Part shown: one piece after another, positions 16,862-26,570 of the stretch
How the letters are laid out: each line of letters opens with the position of its first letter
Position numbering within the stretch: the stretch's first letter is position 1
From: Sphingopyxis sp.
Lineage (GTDB): Bacteria; Pseudomonadota; Alphaproteobacteria; Sphingomonadales; Sphingomonadaceae
Direction: 5' to 3'
Assembly: GCF_016463645.1 (NCBI RefSeq)
Contig: NZ_JAEMQX010000021.1
Coordinates: 1-44,876, forward strand
Length of the DNA: 44,876 nt
Position numbers and translations under genes: made by a program
Notes under the pieces: model-generated
What the model was told of the DNA's origin: nothing
The model's input: only the letters and a program-made list of their open reading frames with translations
The model's database searches: none

Positions 16862-18013
16862 ATGCGCCTTGAAGGCGATCGGGCAGTGCCGCTGCTGCGC
16901 GACTGGACGGGCTGGCTGTTCGTCCTGATCGCGGTCGCAGCGGTCGTTGCGGTACTCTTCGCGAGCCAGCCGGCGGGCAATGGCAGCCGCCACGCGCACA
17001 CACACCCGGTCGCGCCGCCCGCCGATGTCGTCCCCGAAGTCCAGCCCATGGAACTCGCCCCGGTGACGCAGGACGACGCGCGCGCGCAGAATGCCGAAGT
17101 CGCGCTGGTCACCAAGGGTTTCGTCGCGGCGCGCCCCTTCGTCTATGCCGGTGGCGGCGACGCAAAAGCTCGCGCTCGTGACTGTCTTGCCGCGGCAATG
17201 CTTTACGAGGCCGGCGACGACGCCAAGGGACAGCAGGCGGTGGGTCAGGTCGTCATCAATCGCGCACGCCACCCCGCCTTTCCCAAATCGATCTGCGGCG
17301 TCGTGTTCCAGGGATCCGAACGCACCACGGGGTGCCAGTTCACCTTCACCTGCGACGGTGCATTGAACCGCCGCTATTCGGATGCGGCGTGGCAGCGGGC
17401 ACGCAACAACGCCGATCTGATGCTGTCAGGCGGAACCTATCCGCCGGTCGGGCTCGCCACCCATTACCACACCGACTGGGTTCGCCCCTATTGGAGCGAC
17501 AGCCTCGAGAAGATTGCGATCGTCGACACGCATCTCTTTTTCCGCTGGCCGGGTTTCTGGGGTACCCAGGGCGCGTTCCGCGGCACGGTGTCGGGGAGCG
17601 ACGGGCCGGTGGCGAAGCTCGCGGCGATATCGCCGCTGCATGCGATCGCGCTGGGATTGCCGGCCGAGATTGCCGCGGGTGTCGACGCCAATGCCGCGGT
17701 CGGCGAAGCACGCGTCGTGACGGGCGCCGGCGAAAGCGCAGGCCGCGACACGATTTATACCCAGCTCGACCGCAAGGCGGCGCCCGAAAGCTTCGTCACC
17801 ACGGCGCTGCGGCTGTGCGGCGACAAGCCCTATTGCAAGTTCATGGGCTGGACCAATCCGACCCTCAAGCCGGACAGCGACGCCATGAGCGACACGCAGC
17901 GCTCGGCGATGAGCTTTTCCTACCTCCGCGACGACAAGGCCGGGTTTGAAAAGGCGCTGTGGAATTGCAGCGAATACAAGCGCGACGACGTGCGCCAGTG
18001 CATGAAGCGCTGA
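16862..18013 (+). CDS. Membrane-anchored cell wall hydrolase (SleB/Hydrolase_2 family)
   Basis: 383-residue envelope protein. A single transmembrane helix (about residues 15-38, WLFVLIAVAAVVAVLF) anchors it with the bulk in the periplasm. At about residues 98-205 is the Hydrolase_2 (SleB-like) domain: CLAAAMLYEAGDD with the catalytic Glu, GQQAVGQVVINRARHPAFP, SICGVVFQG and CQFTFTCDG. SleB relatives cleave peptidoglycan as lytic transglycosylases. The C-terminal half has extra cysteines (LRLCGDKPYCKFMGW and CSEYKRDDVRQC) that could form disulfides. It probably remodels peptidoglycan. It follows cysK at 9 bases and is likely part of the same transcript. Confidence 0.87.
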   Translation: MRLEGDRAVPLLRDWTGWLFVLIAVAAVVAVLFASQPAGNGSRHAHTHPVAPPADVVPEVQPMELAPVTQDDARAQNAEVALVTKGFVAARPFVYAGGGDAKARARDCLAAAMLYEAGDDAKGQQAVGQVVINRARHPAFPKSICGVVFQGSERTTGCQFTFTCDGALNRRYSDAAWQRARNNADLMLSGGTYPPVGLATHYHTDWVRPYWSDSLEKIAIVDTHLFFRWPGFWGTQGAFRGTVSGSDGPVAKLAAISPLHAIALGLPAEIAAGVDANAAVGEARVVTGAGESAGRDTIYTQLDRKAAPESFVTTALRLCGDKPYCKFMGWTNPTLKPDSDAMSDTQRSAMSFSYLRDDKAGFEKALWNCSEYKRDDVRQCMKR

Positions 18014-18071
18014 TTCGGAAAACGGCGGAATTCCGGCTGACTTCATTCGGGAATGGTATTTCCCGCGGTGA

Positions 18072-18125
18072 TAAAGCCACAAAACCACGCATGCACACGT
18101 TCGGATTGTGGCTTTTGTGGCTTTA
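18072..18125. terminator. Large inverted repeat between convergent genes
   Basis: Left arm 18072-18088 (TAAAGCCACAAAACCAC) pairs with right arm 18108-18125 (the complement with one extra G bulged), with a 19-base loop. It lies in the 228-base spacer between the cell wall hydrolase (ends 18013) and a convergent oxidoreductase (ends 18242). Each arm carries a short run of A or T, so it may terminate both transcripts, though there is no clean trailing T tract. The rest of the spacer shows nothing I can name. Confidence 0.5.
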
Positions 18126-18241
18126 GCCCCCGCCCTCTGCTGCAAACCCCGGCTTTCGCCAAGGAAGCGACAATATGATCGGCCGGGCTCCATCCGCGAG
18201 GATGAAACACAGCTCGACTTTGCAGGACGGGCTTTTCTCGA

Positions 18242-19381
18242 TCAGCCGTGCGGCCTGATCAGATATTTCTCGCCCGTACGCTTCGCGTTGTACGCCTGCG
18301 CCGTATCGATATCGAGCGCGTCGGTCAGCGAGACCTCGTGACTGTAATGGCTCTTGAAAGTGGTCGTGAGCTCATCAACGACGCGTTTGCGCATCCGCCC
18401 CACCGTTTCCATGCCCGCCTTCGCCATGAAGGGCGTCAGCAGGAAGCCGCCGAGAGCCCAGGTCAGTCCGAAGCTGCGCGCCGAGAAAGTGGTCGGCGAC
18501 AGATCGAGCGCGCCATAGATATAGACCTGCTTGAACGTGTCCGAGCCATAGCGGCTGTAGATCGTCATCTTCCGCACGGCAGCGGCTTCCATCGCGGTCA
18601 GTATCTGGCCCGCGAGCTTGCCGCCGCCGGTCGCATCGAAACCGAGCGTCGCGCCGGTTTCGGCGATCGCATCGACGAGGCGCTCCATGAAATCGTCGGC
18701 GCCGCTGTTGACGATATGTTTCGCGCCGATGCCCTTCAGGATTTCGACCTGCGCGTCGCTGCGCACGATGTTGACGAGCGGAATGCCGTCCTTCGCGCAA
18801 ATCTTGACGAGCATCTGGCCGAGGTTCGAGGCGGCGGCCGTATGAACGATCGCGCTGTGGTTCTCCATCCGCATCGTTTCGGTGAATGCGAGGCTGGTGA
18901 GCGGGTTGACGAAGCAGGACGCGCCGTCGGCGGGATCGGTACCGTCGGGCAGCGGCATCACCATCTGCACGGGCAGGCAGCGATATTCGGCATACATCTC
19001 GCCGCCGAGCAGCGCGACGGTCTTGCCGAGCAGCGCCTGTGCCTCAGGCGTATCCCCTGCCGCGACAACGGTGCCGCAGCCTTCGTTGCCGATCGCGAGC
19101 GCATCACCGACGCGGCCCGCCATTGCGCGCATGCCGGCAGGCGGGATGTCGGCGGTGATGACGGGCAGGCCTTCGCGGGTCGAGGCGCGCGCGGTCGACA
19201 TGTCGGCGCCGCCGAACAGCAGGCCGAGATCCGACGGGTTGATCGGCGCGGCGAGCACCTTCACCAGCACTTCGTTCGGCTTCGGTTTCGGCATCGGACG
19301 GCGCTCGAGCGAGACTTCGAGTTGCCCTTCGGGCTTCACGAGCGTCAGCATGGTGAGGTTGGTTTCAGGCAGGTCGATCAT
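18242..19381 (-). CDS. Zinc-independent MDR oxidoreductase, enoyl-thioester reductase-like
   Basis: 379-residue medium-chain dehydrogenase/reductase of the ETR-like group. The N-terminal GroES-like domain has EVLVKVLAAPINPSDLGLLFG, followed by a subgroup-typical long insert, GNEGCGTVVAAG, and ASCFVNPLTSLAF. The nucleotide-binding site is AAASNLGQMLVKIC rather than the usual GxGxxG, and GFDATGGGKLAGQIL follows. Zinc ligands are absent. The reaction is probably NADPH-dependent reduction of an enoyl compound; the substrate is unknown. GGGAGA lies 9 bases before ATG 19381. It is the last gene of a minus-strand run that also holds the cys genes, with 129 bases before it. Confidence 0.85.
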   Translation of the reverse strand: MIDLPETNLTMLTLVKPEGQLEVSLERRPMPKPKPNEVLVKVLAAPINPSDLGLLFGGADMSTARASTREGLPVITADIPPAGMRAMAGRVGDALAIGNEGCGTVVAAGDTPEAQALLGKTVALLGGEMYAEYRCLPVQMVMPLPDGTDPADGASCFVNPLTSLAFTETMRMENHSAIVHTAAASNLGQMLVKICAKDGIPLVNIVRSDAQVEILKGIGAKHIVNSGADDFMERLVDAIAETGATLGFDATGGGKLAGQILTAMEAAAVRKMTIYSRYGSDTFKQVYIYGALDLSPTTFSARSFGLTWALGGFLLTPFMAKAGMETVGRMRKRVVDELTTTFKSHYSHEVSLTDALDIDTAQAYNAKRTGEKYLIRPHG

Positions 19382-19510
19382 CGCACATCTCCCGTATTCG
19401 GTTTTTCGATGCAACGGATTAGGGCGTGTCGCACCGGCTGGCAACCGGCGTTCGATCCGGCGACGCTGGCATTTAGTCCGGGTACCGACTGCGGTCGATG
19501 CACCCCGGCG

Positions 19511-19912
19511 CTATGGCGCCGATTTTTCCCGCTCGCAGACCCTGCGGTAAAGATGCTGGTCCGAAGCGGTTGCTCCCAACTCTTCCCAAGGCGAGCTATG
19601 GTCCGGGCCTGACACATCGGTGGCGATGGGCTGATTTTTGTCGTCGAATAGCTGCGGGCCGACCATGCGAGCGCCGCGCGTGCCGCAGTTTACCTGAACG
19701 ACGCCATTCATGGCGACGGCATTGCCCGGCGCACCTTCAGCCTCGGTCATTTCGAGTGAAAAGCCGATTTGCCGTACCTCGTCATCCACCTGACGGTAGG
19801 TGTCGGCATAAAGAATATATGTCACGCCACCATCGGTGAAGCGATCAGGATCGGCTGCTGCCGGTGCAAGCGCGATGGACAGCGGCAGAAGCCACGATGA
19901 AGGGTCGATCAT
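19511..19912 (-). CDS. Small secreted protein, surface-adhesin E-like fold possible
   Basis: 133-residue protein with a short signal peptide (SSWLLPLSIALAPAAA with a likely cut after Ala). The mature part has an alternating beta pattern (GVTYILYADTYRQ, EVRQIGFSLEM, GVVQVNCGTRGARMVG, WEELG) that resembles the small periplasmic surface-adhesin E-type domain, in which an xVNC motif is common. That resemblance is a visual impression only. Two cysteines (in VNCGT and RRVCER) could form a disulfide. It lies 71 bases downstream of cysQ on the same strand, and no functional link to sulfate assimilation is apparent. Confidence 0.68.
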   Translation of the reverse strand: MIDPSSWLLPLSIALAPAAADPDRFTDGGVTYILYADTYRQVDDEVRQIGFSLEMTEAEGAPGNAVAMNGVVQVNCGTRGARMVGPQLFDDKNQPIATDVSGPDHSSPWEELGATASDQHLYRRVCEREKSAP

Positions 19913-19983
19913 GCTTCCTCATGGCCTCTGGTGAACGGCCAGCCAAGAACGAAATGTGCGGCCCGCCCGGAATGGCAGCGGCC

Positions 19984-20736
19984 CTACCCGGCTGGCGAAT
20001 ATTGTGCGGCGAGGCGCAGCACCTCTTCGGCCAGCTCCATCCGGCAGATCAGCAGATCGGGGAGATAGGGGTCGGCACAATTATAGACGAGCGGCGATCC
20101 GTCGACGCGGCTGACGTGCAGGCCTGCGGCAATCGCTACTGCGGCCGGGGCGCAATTGTCCCATTCATATTGCCCGCCGGTATGAAGGTAGATGTCGGCC
20201 TCGCCGCGCACCACAGCCATCGCCTTGGCACCTGCCGACCCCATGGCGAGCAGTTCGGCGCCCATCTTTTCCGCGACATGGACGGCTTCGGCGGCAGGCC
20301 GCGTGCGGCTCACCAGCATTTTGAGCGGGACATTGGCGGGCTCGAGCGGCTTCGGTGAACCCGAGGTCAGCGTCAGGCCCAGCCCCGGCAGCGCCACGGC
20401 GCCGACCGTCGGAACGCCCTCTATCGCGAGCGCGACATGCACCGCCCAGTCGCTGCGCCCTTCGCTATATTCGCGCGTGCCGTCGAGCGGATCGACGATC
20501 CACGCGCGCCTGTTGTCGCAGCGAACGATATTGTCCTTTTCCTCCTCGGAAAGGATGGCATCGTCGGGGCGCGCGGCACGGAGTTCGCGCATCAGCATCG
20601 CATTGGCCCGCGCGTCGCCCGCCTGACCGAGCGACTTGCCGACAAATTTGCCCGATATTTGAAGATCAAGCAGCATCAGCCCCGCGGCTGCGGCGAGCCT
20701 TTCAGCGAGCTGTTCATCCGTTTCCCCCGCAGTCAT
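19984..20736 (-). CDS. cysQ: 3'(2'),5'-bisphosphate nucleotidase CysQ
   Basis: 250-residue inositol-monophosphatase-fold enzyme that hydrolyses 3'-phosphoadenosine 5'-phosphate (PAP) to AMP, removing the inhibitory by-product of PAPS use. The Mg-binding motifs are present: ILSEEEKD near residue 62, then WIVDPLDGTREYSEG near 79, the hallmark of the family (DPLDGT, here with the REY that separates CysQ from IMPase), and the distal metal Asp in QYEWDNCAPAA near 196. The start is 2 bases after the stop of cysNC, so the genes form one operon. The function fits the context exactly. Confidence 0.93.
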   Translation of the reverse strand: MTAGETDEQLAERLAAAAGLMLLDLQISGKFVGKSLGQAGDARANAMLMRELRAARPDDAILSEEEKDNIVRCDNRRAWIVDPLDGTREYSEGRSDWAVHVALAIEGVPTVGAVALPGLGLTLTSGSPKPLEPANVPLKMLVSRTRPAAEAVHVAEKMGAELLAMGSAGAKAMAVVRGEADIYLHTGGQYEWDNCAPAAVAIAAGLHVSRVDGSPLVYNCADPYLPDLLICRMELAEEVLRLAAQYSPAG

Positions 20737-20738
20737 AT

Positions 20739-22640
20739 CTATCCCAGCAAGCGATCGATGATCAGATCCGCCGCCTCTTCGGGCGTCATCGCGGTCGTGT
20801 CGATGCGGATCTCCGGATTTTCGGGCGCCTCATAGGGGCTGTCGATCCCGGTGAAGTTCTTGAGCTGTCCGGCGCGCGCCTTTTTGTAGAGGCCCTTCAC
20901 GTCGCGGCGCTCGGCCTCGGCGAGCGGGGTGTCGATAAACACCTCGATAAACTCGCCCTCGGGCAGCATGCCGCGCACCATTTCGCGCTCGGCGCGGAAG
21001 GGCGAGATGAAGGCGGTGATGACGATCAGCCCGGCGTCGCTCATCAGCTTGGCGACCTCGCCTACCCGCCGGATATTCTCGATCCGGTCGGCCTCGGTGA
21101 AGCCGAGGTCGCGATTGAGGCCGTGGCGGACATTGTCGCCGTCGAGCAGGAAGCTGTGGCGGTTCATCCGGTGCAGCTTCTTTTCGACGAGGTTCGCGAT
21201 CGTCGACTTGCCCGATCCCGACAGGCCGGTGAACCACAGCAGCGCGGGCCGCTGGTTCTTGAGGTTCGCGCGCATGTCGCGGTCGATGTCGGTCGCCTGC
21301 CAATGGACATTCTGTGCGCGGCGCAGGCTGAAGTGCAGCATGCCCGCGGCGACGGTCGCGTTGGTGAGCTTGTCGATCAGGATGAAGCCACCGAGCGTCC
21401 GATTATCGCCATAGGCTTCGAAGGTGATCGGCTTGTCGGTCGACAGTTCGACGACGCCGATGCCGTTGAGGTCGAGCGTCTTCGCCGCGAGATGGTCGAG
21501 CGTGTTGACGTTGATTTCGTACTTCGGTTGCTGGATCGTCGCCGAGACGCTCTGCGTCGCGAGTTTGAGCCAATAGGCGCGGCCCGCGATCATCGCCTCG
21601 TCGGCCATCCACACCAAAGTCGCCTCGAACTGGTCGGCTGCCTCGGGCGGCGCGTCGGCGGCGGCGATCACGTCGCCGCGCGAGCAATCGACCTCGTCAG
21701 CGAGCGTCAGTGTGACCGACTGGCCTGCAACGGCTTCATCGAGGTCGCCGTCGAGGGTGACGATGCGGTCGACGGTCGTGGTCTTGCCGCTCGGCAGGAT
21801 GCGCACCGCGTCGCCGGGCCGGACCTTGCCGCTCGCAAGCTGGCCCGAGAAGCCGCGGAAATCGAGGTTCGGACGGTTGACCCATTGCACCGGCAGGCGG
21901 AACGGCTTGGCTTCGTCGGCGGCGGCTCCGATCTCTACATTTTCGAGATGTTCGATCAGCGCGGGCCCCTTGAACCACGGCGTGTTGTCCGAGAGCGCGG
22001 TGATATTGTCGCCCTTGAAGCCCGAGATCGGAATCGCGGTGAAGTTCGTGATGCCGATCTCGCTCGCGAAGGCGCGATACGCCAGCGTGATGCGATCGAA
22101 CACGGCCTTGTCGTAGCCGACGAGGTCCATCTTGTTCACCGCGAGCACGATATGGCGGATGCCGAGCAGGTGCGCGAGGAAGCTGTGGCGGCGCGTCTGC
22201 GTGAGCACGCCCTTGCGCGCGTCGATCAGGATGACGGCGAGGTCGGCAGTCGAGGCGCCGGTCACCATGTTGCGCGTATATTGTTCGTGCCCCGGGGTGT
22301 CGGCGACGATGAACTTGCGCTTTTCGGTCGTGAAAAAGCGATAGGCGACGTCGATAGTGATCCCCTGTTCGCGCTCGGCGGCGAGGCCGTCGACGAGCAG
22401 TGCGAAATCGATCTCCTGCCCCTGCGTGCCGACGCGCTTGCTGTCGGCTTCCAGCGCGGCGAGCTGGTCCTCGAAGATCATCTTCGAGTCATAGAGCAGG
22501 CGGCCGATCAGCGTGGATTTGCCGTCGTCGACCGAGCCGCAGGTGATGAAACGCAGCAACGATTTCTGCTGATGTTGCGCGAGATAGGCATCGATATCCT
22601 CGGCGATCAGCGCGTCGGTGACGTAAACAGGATCGGTCAT
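20739..22640 (-). CDS. cysNC: Bifunctional sulfate adenylyltransferase subunit 1 / adenylylsulfate kinase (CysNC)
   Basis: 633-residue fusion that activates sulfate. The N-terminal EF-Tu-like GTPase (CysN) drives APS formation by CysD: G1 [10 protein letters not shown] (34-43), G3 DTPGH (114-118), G4 NKMD (169-172), then two beta-barrel domains. The C-terminal APS kinase (CysC) phosphorylates APS to PAPS; its P-loop GLSGSGKST is at about residues 466-474, with [10 protein letters not shown] and the lid region downstream. All GTP and ATP sites look intact. CysN-CysC fusion is common in Alphaproteobacteria. Its ATG overlaps the cysD stop (shared base 22640), giving tight coupling. Confidence 0.96.
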   Translation of the reverse strand: MTDPVYVTDALIAEDIDAYLAQHQQKSLLRFITCGSVDDGKSTLIGRLLYDSKMIFEDQLAALEADSKRVGTQGQEIDFALLVDGLAAEREQGITIDVAYRFFTTEKRKFIVADTPGHEQYTRNMVTGASTADLAVILIDARKGVLTQTRRHSFLAHLLGIRHIVLAVNKMDLVGYDKAVFDRITLAYRAFASEIGITNFTAIPISGFKGDNITALSDNTPWFKGPALIEHLENVEIGAAADEAKPFRLPVQWVNRPNLDFRGFSGQLASGKVRPGDAVRILPSGKTTTVDRIVTLDGDLDEAVAGQSVTLTLADEVDCSRGDVIAAADAPPEAADQFEATLVWMADEAMIAGRAYWLKLATQSVSATIQQPKYEINVNTLDHLAAKTLDLNGIGVVELSTDKPITFEAYGDNRTLGGFILIDKLTNATVAAGMLHFSLRRAQNVHWQATDIDRDMRANLKNQRPALLWFTGLSGSGKSTIANLVEKKLHRMNRHSFLLDGDNVRHGLNRDLGFTEADRIENIRRVGEVAKLMSDAGLIVITAFISPFRAEREMVRGMLPEGEFIEVFIDTPLAEAERRDVKGLYKKARAGQLKNFTGIDSPYEAPENPEIRIDTTAMTPEEAADLIIDRLLG

Positions 22641-23545
22641 CAGAAATACCCCTCCTGCTTCTTCTTCTCCATGCTCGCGTCACCGCCATCCTTGTCGATG
22701 ATGCGCCCCTGACGTTCGCTGGTCGTGGTGAGCAGCATTTCCTGGATGACTTCGGACAGGGTCGTTGCCCCGCTCTCGACCGCCCCGGTGAGCGGATAGC
22801 AGCCGAGGGTGCGGAAGCGCACCGAACGTTCGACAGGTGTCTCGCCGGGAAGCAGCGGGAAGCGGTCGTCGTCGACCATCAGCAGGAGGCCGTCGCGCTC
22901 CACCGTCGGGCGCGGCGCGGCGAAATAGAGCGGGACGATCGGGATATTTTCGCGCGCGATATATTGCCAGATGTCGAGTTCGGTCCAGTTCGAGATCGGG
23001 AAGACGCGGATGCTCTCCCCCTTCGCCTTGCGCGCGTTGTAGAGGTTCCACAGTTCGGGGCGCTGCTTCTTCGGGTCCCAGCCGTGGCTCGCGGTGCGGA
23101 AGGAAAAGATGCGCTCCTTCGCGCGGCTTTTTTCCTCGTCGCGGCGCGCGCCGCCGAAGGCGACATCGAAGCCGTGGAGGTCGAGTGCCTGCTTCAGCCC
23201 CTCGGTCTTCCACATGTCGGTGTGCAGCGGACCATGGTCGAACGGGTTGATCCCGCGTTCCTTGGCTTCGGGATTCTGATATACGATAAGCTCCATGCCG
23301 CTTTCGGCCGCCATGCGGTCGCGCAGTTCATACATGGCCTTGAACTTCCAGGTCGTATCGACATGGAGCAAAGGGAATGGCGGCGGCGAGGGATAGAAGG
23401 CCTTGCGCGCGAGATGGAGCATCACCGCGCTGTCCTTGCCCACGCTGTAGAGCATCACGGGCTTGGCCGCGTCGGCCATCACTTCGCGCATGATATGGAT
23501 GCTCTCGGCCTCGAGCCGGTCGAGATGAGTCAGCGTATCGGTCAT
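22640..23545 (-). CDS. cysD: Sulfate adenylyltransferase subunit 2 (CysD)
   Basis: 301-residue ATP pyrophosphatase of the PAPS-reductase superfamily, catalytic subunit of ATP sulfurylase, which makes adenylylsulfate from ATP and sulfate with CysN. The PP-loop SVGKDS is at residues 34-39, after [12 protein letters not shown]. The rest is standard for Cys[43 protein letters not shown] and [14 protein letters not shown]. It starts at MTDTLTHLD; a longer in-frame opening to 23695 has no homology and lies against the LysR gene. It is the first enzyme gene of the cysD-cysNC-cysQ operon, 82 bases after the LysR gene on the same strand. Confidence 0.96.
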   Translation of the reverse strand: MTDTLTHLDRLEAESIHIMREVMADAAKPVMLYSVGKDSAVMLHLARKAFYPSPPPFPLLHVDTTWKFKAMYELRDRMAAESGMELIVYQNPEAKERGINPFDHGPLHTDMWKTEGLKQALDLHGFDVAFGGARRDEEKSRAKERIFSFRTASHGWDPKKQRPELWNLYNARKAKGESIRVFPISNWTELDIWQYIARENIPIVPLYFAAPRPTVERDGLLLMVDDDRFPLLPGETPVERSVRFRTLGCYPLTGAVESGATTLSEVIQEMLLTTTSERQGRIIDKDGGDASMEKKKQEGYF

Positions 23546-23627
23546 GCCCCGCCCTTGCCGCCCCTCATGACGGCGGGCAAGCTGTATGGCCTTTCGGGGG
23601 GCCAAGCCAGACTTGTGAGGCGCCGGA

Positions 23628-24530
23628 TCATGCGGTGGCCTCGACCTTCGTCCGCCGCCACTCGGCCGCGATGGCGCCGATCGTTTCGAGCGCATGGGCG
23701 AGTTGCGGCGCGACCTCGGGCAATGCCGCCCACGCCGGATCGGCGATCAGCCCCAGCTCGCGGCGAAAATCATAACCCGCGACCTTGAGCGGAACGATGC
23801 CATCTATCGCGAGCGAGACCGGCGCAGTGGTGATCCCGATTCCGGCGGCGACCATGCGCAGGCAACGCTCGTCGCTTTCGCTGCGCAGCGCAAAGCGCGG
23901 ACGGACGCCGTGGCGCGTGAAGAAACGGCTCGTCGCGTCGAGAAATTCGCATGAGCGACGCGCGATCATCGTCTCGGCGGCAAGCTCCTCGGGCCCGACC
24001 TCGATCCGCCCCGCGAGCGGATGATCCGACGCAATGAACATCGCAAGCGGCTCTTCGTAGAGCGATGTCACATGATCGCCGCGTTCGCCCGCACGCAGCG
24101 GAACAAGCGCCATGCTGATGCGACCGCTGCCGAGCGCGGCCCGCAGCTCGGAGTCGCTGTTTTCGATCAGCTCGATGGCGAAACCGGGGCGTAGCGCCGC
24201 CGCGACCTGTTGCAACAGCTCGGCCGGCACCGAGCGGATGACTCCGAGCTTGAGCTCGCTCGCATGACGGTCGCTTTCACGGTCGAAATTGTCGGCAGCG
24301 CGAAAGCCGCGTTCGAGATCGCGCGCGATCGGCAGAAAGCGGCCGCCCGCCTCGGTCAGTCTGATCTGGCGGCGGTTGCGGATGAAAAGCGGCGTGCCGA
24401 CCAGCTTTTCGAGCTCGGCGATGCCGGTCGACAGCGCCGGCTGGGTGACGCGAATCCGCAGCGCCGCCTGCGTAAAACTGCCCGCATCGACCACGGCAAG
24501 GAACTGACGGATATGGGCACGCTTAATCAT
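23628..24530 (-). CDS. LysR family transcriptional regulator
   Basis: 300-residue LysR-type DNA-binding protein. The winged HTH occupies residues 1-60 ([21 protein letters not shown], then [20 protein letters not shown]), and the rest is the periplasmic-binding-protein-like effector domain. The N-terminus does not resemble CysB or Cbl, so a sulfur role is not proven by sequence. Position gives two possible targets: the cysD operon directly downstream on the same strand, and the isovaleryl-CoA dehydrogenase operon, divergent across a 101-base spacer, which is the classical LysR arrangement. The divergent leucine operon is the more likely target. Confidence 0.9.
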   Translation of the reverse strand: MIKRAHIRQFLAVVDAGSFTQAALRIRVTQPALSTGIAELEKLVGTPLFIRNRRQIRLTEAGGRFLPIARDLERGFRAADNFDRESDRHASELKLGVIRSVPAELLQQVAAALRPGFAIELIENSDSELRAALGSGRISMALVPLRAGERGDHVTSLYEEPLAMFIASDHPLAGRIEVGPEELAAETMIARRSCEFLDATSRFFTRHGVRPRFALRSESDERCLRMVAAGIGITTAPVSLAIDGIVPLKVAGYDFRRELGLIADPAWAALPEVAPQLAHALETIGAIAAEWRRTKVEATA

Positions 24531-24562
24531 AGATTTTACTTATGCCAAACCGTCATTCGTTT

Positions 24563-24586
24563 CAATTTCCCTATGGCTGAAATTTG
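24563..24586. promoter_or_regulatory. Candidate LysR operator in the lysR-ivd spacer
   Basis: Imperfect inverted repeat CAATTTC (24563-24569) and GAAATTTG (24579-24586) with a 9-base spacer. It contains TTTC-N9-GAAA, hence a T-N11-A LysR box. It is centred between the divergent starts at 24530 and 24632 in an AT-rich spacer. A site in this place would control both directions. Seen in sequence; binding is inferred. Confidence 0.45.
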
Positions 24587-24631
24587 ATGCAGTATCGCGG
24601 CCTGTCCTGCTCCCAGATCGATAGGTAATCC

Positions 24632-25801
24632 ATGCGCGCCACCCCCGATTTCGATTTCGCTCTCGGCGAAACCGCCGACATGATCCGTGACACCACCGCC
24701 CGTTTCGCCGACGAACAAATTGCCCCGCTCGCCGCCAAGGCCGACGCGGAAGACTGGTTCCCGCGCGACGAACTGTGGACGCAGATGGGCGAACTCGGCC
24801 TGCACGGCATCACCGTCGAGGAAGAATTCGGCGGGCTCGGGCTCGGCTATCTCGAACATGTCATCGCGGTCGAGGAAGTCAGCCGTGCGAGCGCCGCGAT
24901 CGGCCTCTCCTACGGCGCGCATTCGAACCTATGCGTCAACCAGATCCGCCGCTGGGGCAATGCCGGGCAGAAGGCGAAATACCTCCCCAAGCTGATCAGC
25001 GGCGAACATGTCGGCAGCCTCGCGATGTCCGAGGCCGGCGCCGGCAGCGATGTCGTGTCGATGAAGCTCAAGGCCGACAAGGTTCAGGGCGGCTATGTCC
25101 TCAACGGTACCAAATTCTGGATCACCAACGCGACCTGCGCCGACACGCTGGTCGTCTATGCGAAGACGAGCCCCGAGGCGGGATCGCGCGGCATCACCGC
25201 CTTCCTGATCGAAAAGGACATGCCGGGGTTCGCCATCGGGCAGAAGATCGACAAGGTCGGCATGCGCGGTTCGCCGACCGCCGAACTCGTCTTCACCGAT
25301 TGCGAAGTGTCCGAAGAGCAAGTGATGGGTCCCGAAAATGGCGGCGTCGGCGTGCTGATGTCGGGGCTCGACTATGAACGCGTCGTGCTCGCGGGGCTCC
25401 AGCTCGGCATCATGCAGGCGTGCCTCGACACGGTCATTCCCTATGTCCGCGAGCGCAAGCAGTTCGGCAAGCCGATCGGATCGTTCCAGCTCATGCAGGC
25501 GAAGGTCGCCGACATGTATGTCATGCTCCAGTCGGCGCGCTCCTATGTCTACAACGTCGCGAAGGCTTGCGACGCGGGGCAGACGACGCGCTTCGACGCG
25601 GCGGGCGCGATCCTGCTCGCGAGCGAGAATGCCGTGAAGGTCGCGGGCGAGGCGATCCAGGCCCTCGGCGGCGCGGGCTATACCAAGGATTGGCCGGTCG
25701 AGCGCTACTGGCGCGACGCCAAGCTTCTCGACATCGGCGCGGGCACGAACGAGATCCGCCGGATGCTGATCGGCCGCGAACTGATCGGCGCCGGCGCGTG
25801 A
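24632..25801 (+). CDS. ivd: Isovaleryl-CoA dehydrogenase
   Basis: 389-residue flavoprotein that oxidises isovaleryl-CoA to 3-methylcrotonyl-CoA, the first committed step of leucine catabolism after the branched-chain keto acid dehydrogenase. The FAD-binding acyl-CoA dehydrogenase pattern is complete: [19 protein letters not shown] near residue 131, [19 protein letters not shown] near 157, and the catalytic Glu at about 249 in [11 protein letters not shown], a position characteristic of isovaleryl-CoA dehydrogenases rather than short- or medium-chain enzymes. It ends with [20 protein letters not shown] lies about 10 bases before the ATG. It starts a five-gene run in which every junction overlaps. 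The carboxylase for the next step is encoded 3.7 kb downstream. Confidence 0.95.
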   Translation: MRATPDFDFALGETADMIRDTTARFADEQIAPLAAKADAEDWFPRDELWTQMGELGLHGITVEEEFGGLGLGYLEHVIAVEEVSRASAAIGLSYGAHSNLCVNQIRRWGNAGQKAKYLPKLISGEHVGSLAMSEAGAGSDVVSMKLKADKVQGGYVLNGTKFWITNATCADTLVVYAKTSPEAGSRGITAFLIEKDMPGFAIGQKIDKVGMRGSPTAELVFTDCEVSEEQVMGPENGGVGVLMSGLDYERVVLAGLQLGIMQACLDTVIPYVRERKQFGKPIGSFQLMQAKVADMYVMLQSARSYVYNVAKACDAGQTTRFDAAGAILLASENAVKVAGEAIQALGGAGYTKDWPVERYWRDAKLLDIGAGTNEIRRMLIGRELIGAGA

Positions 25802-26148
25802 TCTGGCTCTGGCTGTCGGCCGCCTTCATGGTGACGACGGCCGGGGTTCATTCGGTGCTTGGTTACCGGCGGCTGATCGTGCCGTTGCTGCGCGGCGAAG
25901 CGGGTCCGCTCGCCGATCCGTTGACGCGACGGATCGTCCGCTTCGCATGGCACGCGACGTCGGTGCTGATGCTGATTTCGGCGGCGGCAATCGCATGGCC
26001 CGGCACGCCGGACGCATTGCTGATCGTCATCGGCGGCGGATGGCTGGCCACCGGGCTGTTCAATGCGGCCTATACGAAGGGCCGACACATCGCCTGGCCG
26101 GCACTCAGCGGCGCGGGCATCCTTGCCCTGATCGGCGCGTTGGCATGA
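25798..26148 (+). CDS. Small inner-membrane protein, unknown
   Basis: 116-residue protein with four predicted transmembrane helices: [20 protein letters not shown], then [39 protein letters not shown] and a C-terminal one ([17 protein letters not shown]). I do not recognise a named family. It starts with GTG inside the stop of ivd (GTGA at 25798-25801), so translation is coupled to isovaleryl-CoA dehydrogenase. The next gene starts in its own stop (ATGA at 26145-26148). Its place in a leucine operon hints at a role linked to it, but nothing in the sequence shows one. Confidence 0.78.
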   Translation: MIWLWLSAAFMVTTAGVHSVLGYRRLIVPLLRGEAGPLADPLTRRIVRFAWHATSVLMLISAAAIAWPGTPDALLIVIGGGWLATGLFNAAYTKGRHIAWPALSGAGILALIGALA

Positions 26149-26570
26149 GCATGCGCGGGCTCGTCCATCATATCGACCTGACGGTCGGCGATCTCGCCGC
26201 TTCGCGGGCCTTCTACGAGAACGTGCTGGGTTTCCTCGGCTATCGCCGCTCGGCCGATCATGACAATGGCAGCGACTGGGATCGTAATGGCGAGCCCTTC
26301 CATTCGATCGGCATTTTGAAGGCCCGCGGCGAAGGCGCCAAACGGTCGCACGACCGCTATTCCCCCGGTCTGCACCATCTGGCGTGGGCAAGCGACAGCC
26401 GGGAGGACGTCGATCGTCTGCACGCGCTATTGCTGGAAATCGGAGCGACGATCCTCGACGCGCCCGCCGATTACCCGCGTTATGGTCCGACCTATTACGC
26501 CGTCTTCTTTGCCGATCCCGACGGACTGAAGCTCGAATATGTCCATGGCGCGACGGCGAGCGAGCTATGA
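26145..26570 (+). CDS. VOC family (glyoxalase-fold) protein
   Basis: 141-residue vicinal oxygen chelate protein with two beta-alpha-beta-beta-beta repeats. Possible metal ligands are His in VHHIDLTV near residue 9, His in PGLHHLAWAS near 74 and Glu in GLKLEYVHG near the C-terminus, in the order seen in glyoxalase I/methylmalonyl-CoA epimerase relatives. The substrate is unknown. It is coupled by ATGA overlap on both sides. The next gene encodes a second, distinct VOC protein, so the pair may act together or be related by old duplication. Confidence 0.85.
   Translation: MSMRGLVHHIDLTVGDLAASRAFYENVLGFLGYRRSADHDNGSDWDRNGEPFHSIGILKARGEGAKRSHDRYSPGLHHLAWASDSREDVDRLHALLLEIGATILDAPADYPRYGPTYYAVFFADPDGLKLEYVHGATASEL

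Noticed and set aside
20355-22712. Long open frame opposite cysNC
   Set aside because: No recognisable domain; cysNC on the minus strand has all expected GTPase and kinase motifs.
25798-25801. Frameshift at the ivd-membrane gene junction
   Set aside because: The frame change is a normal GTGA stop-start overlap; both products are complete.
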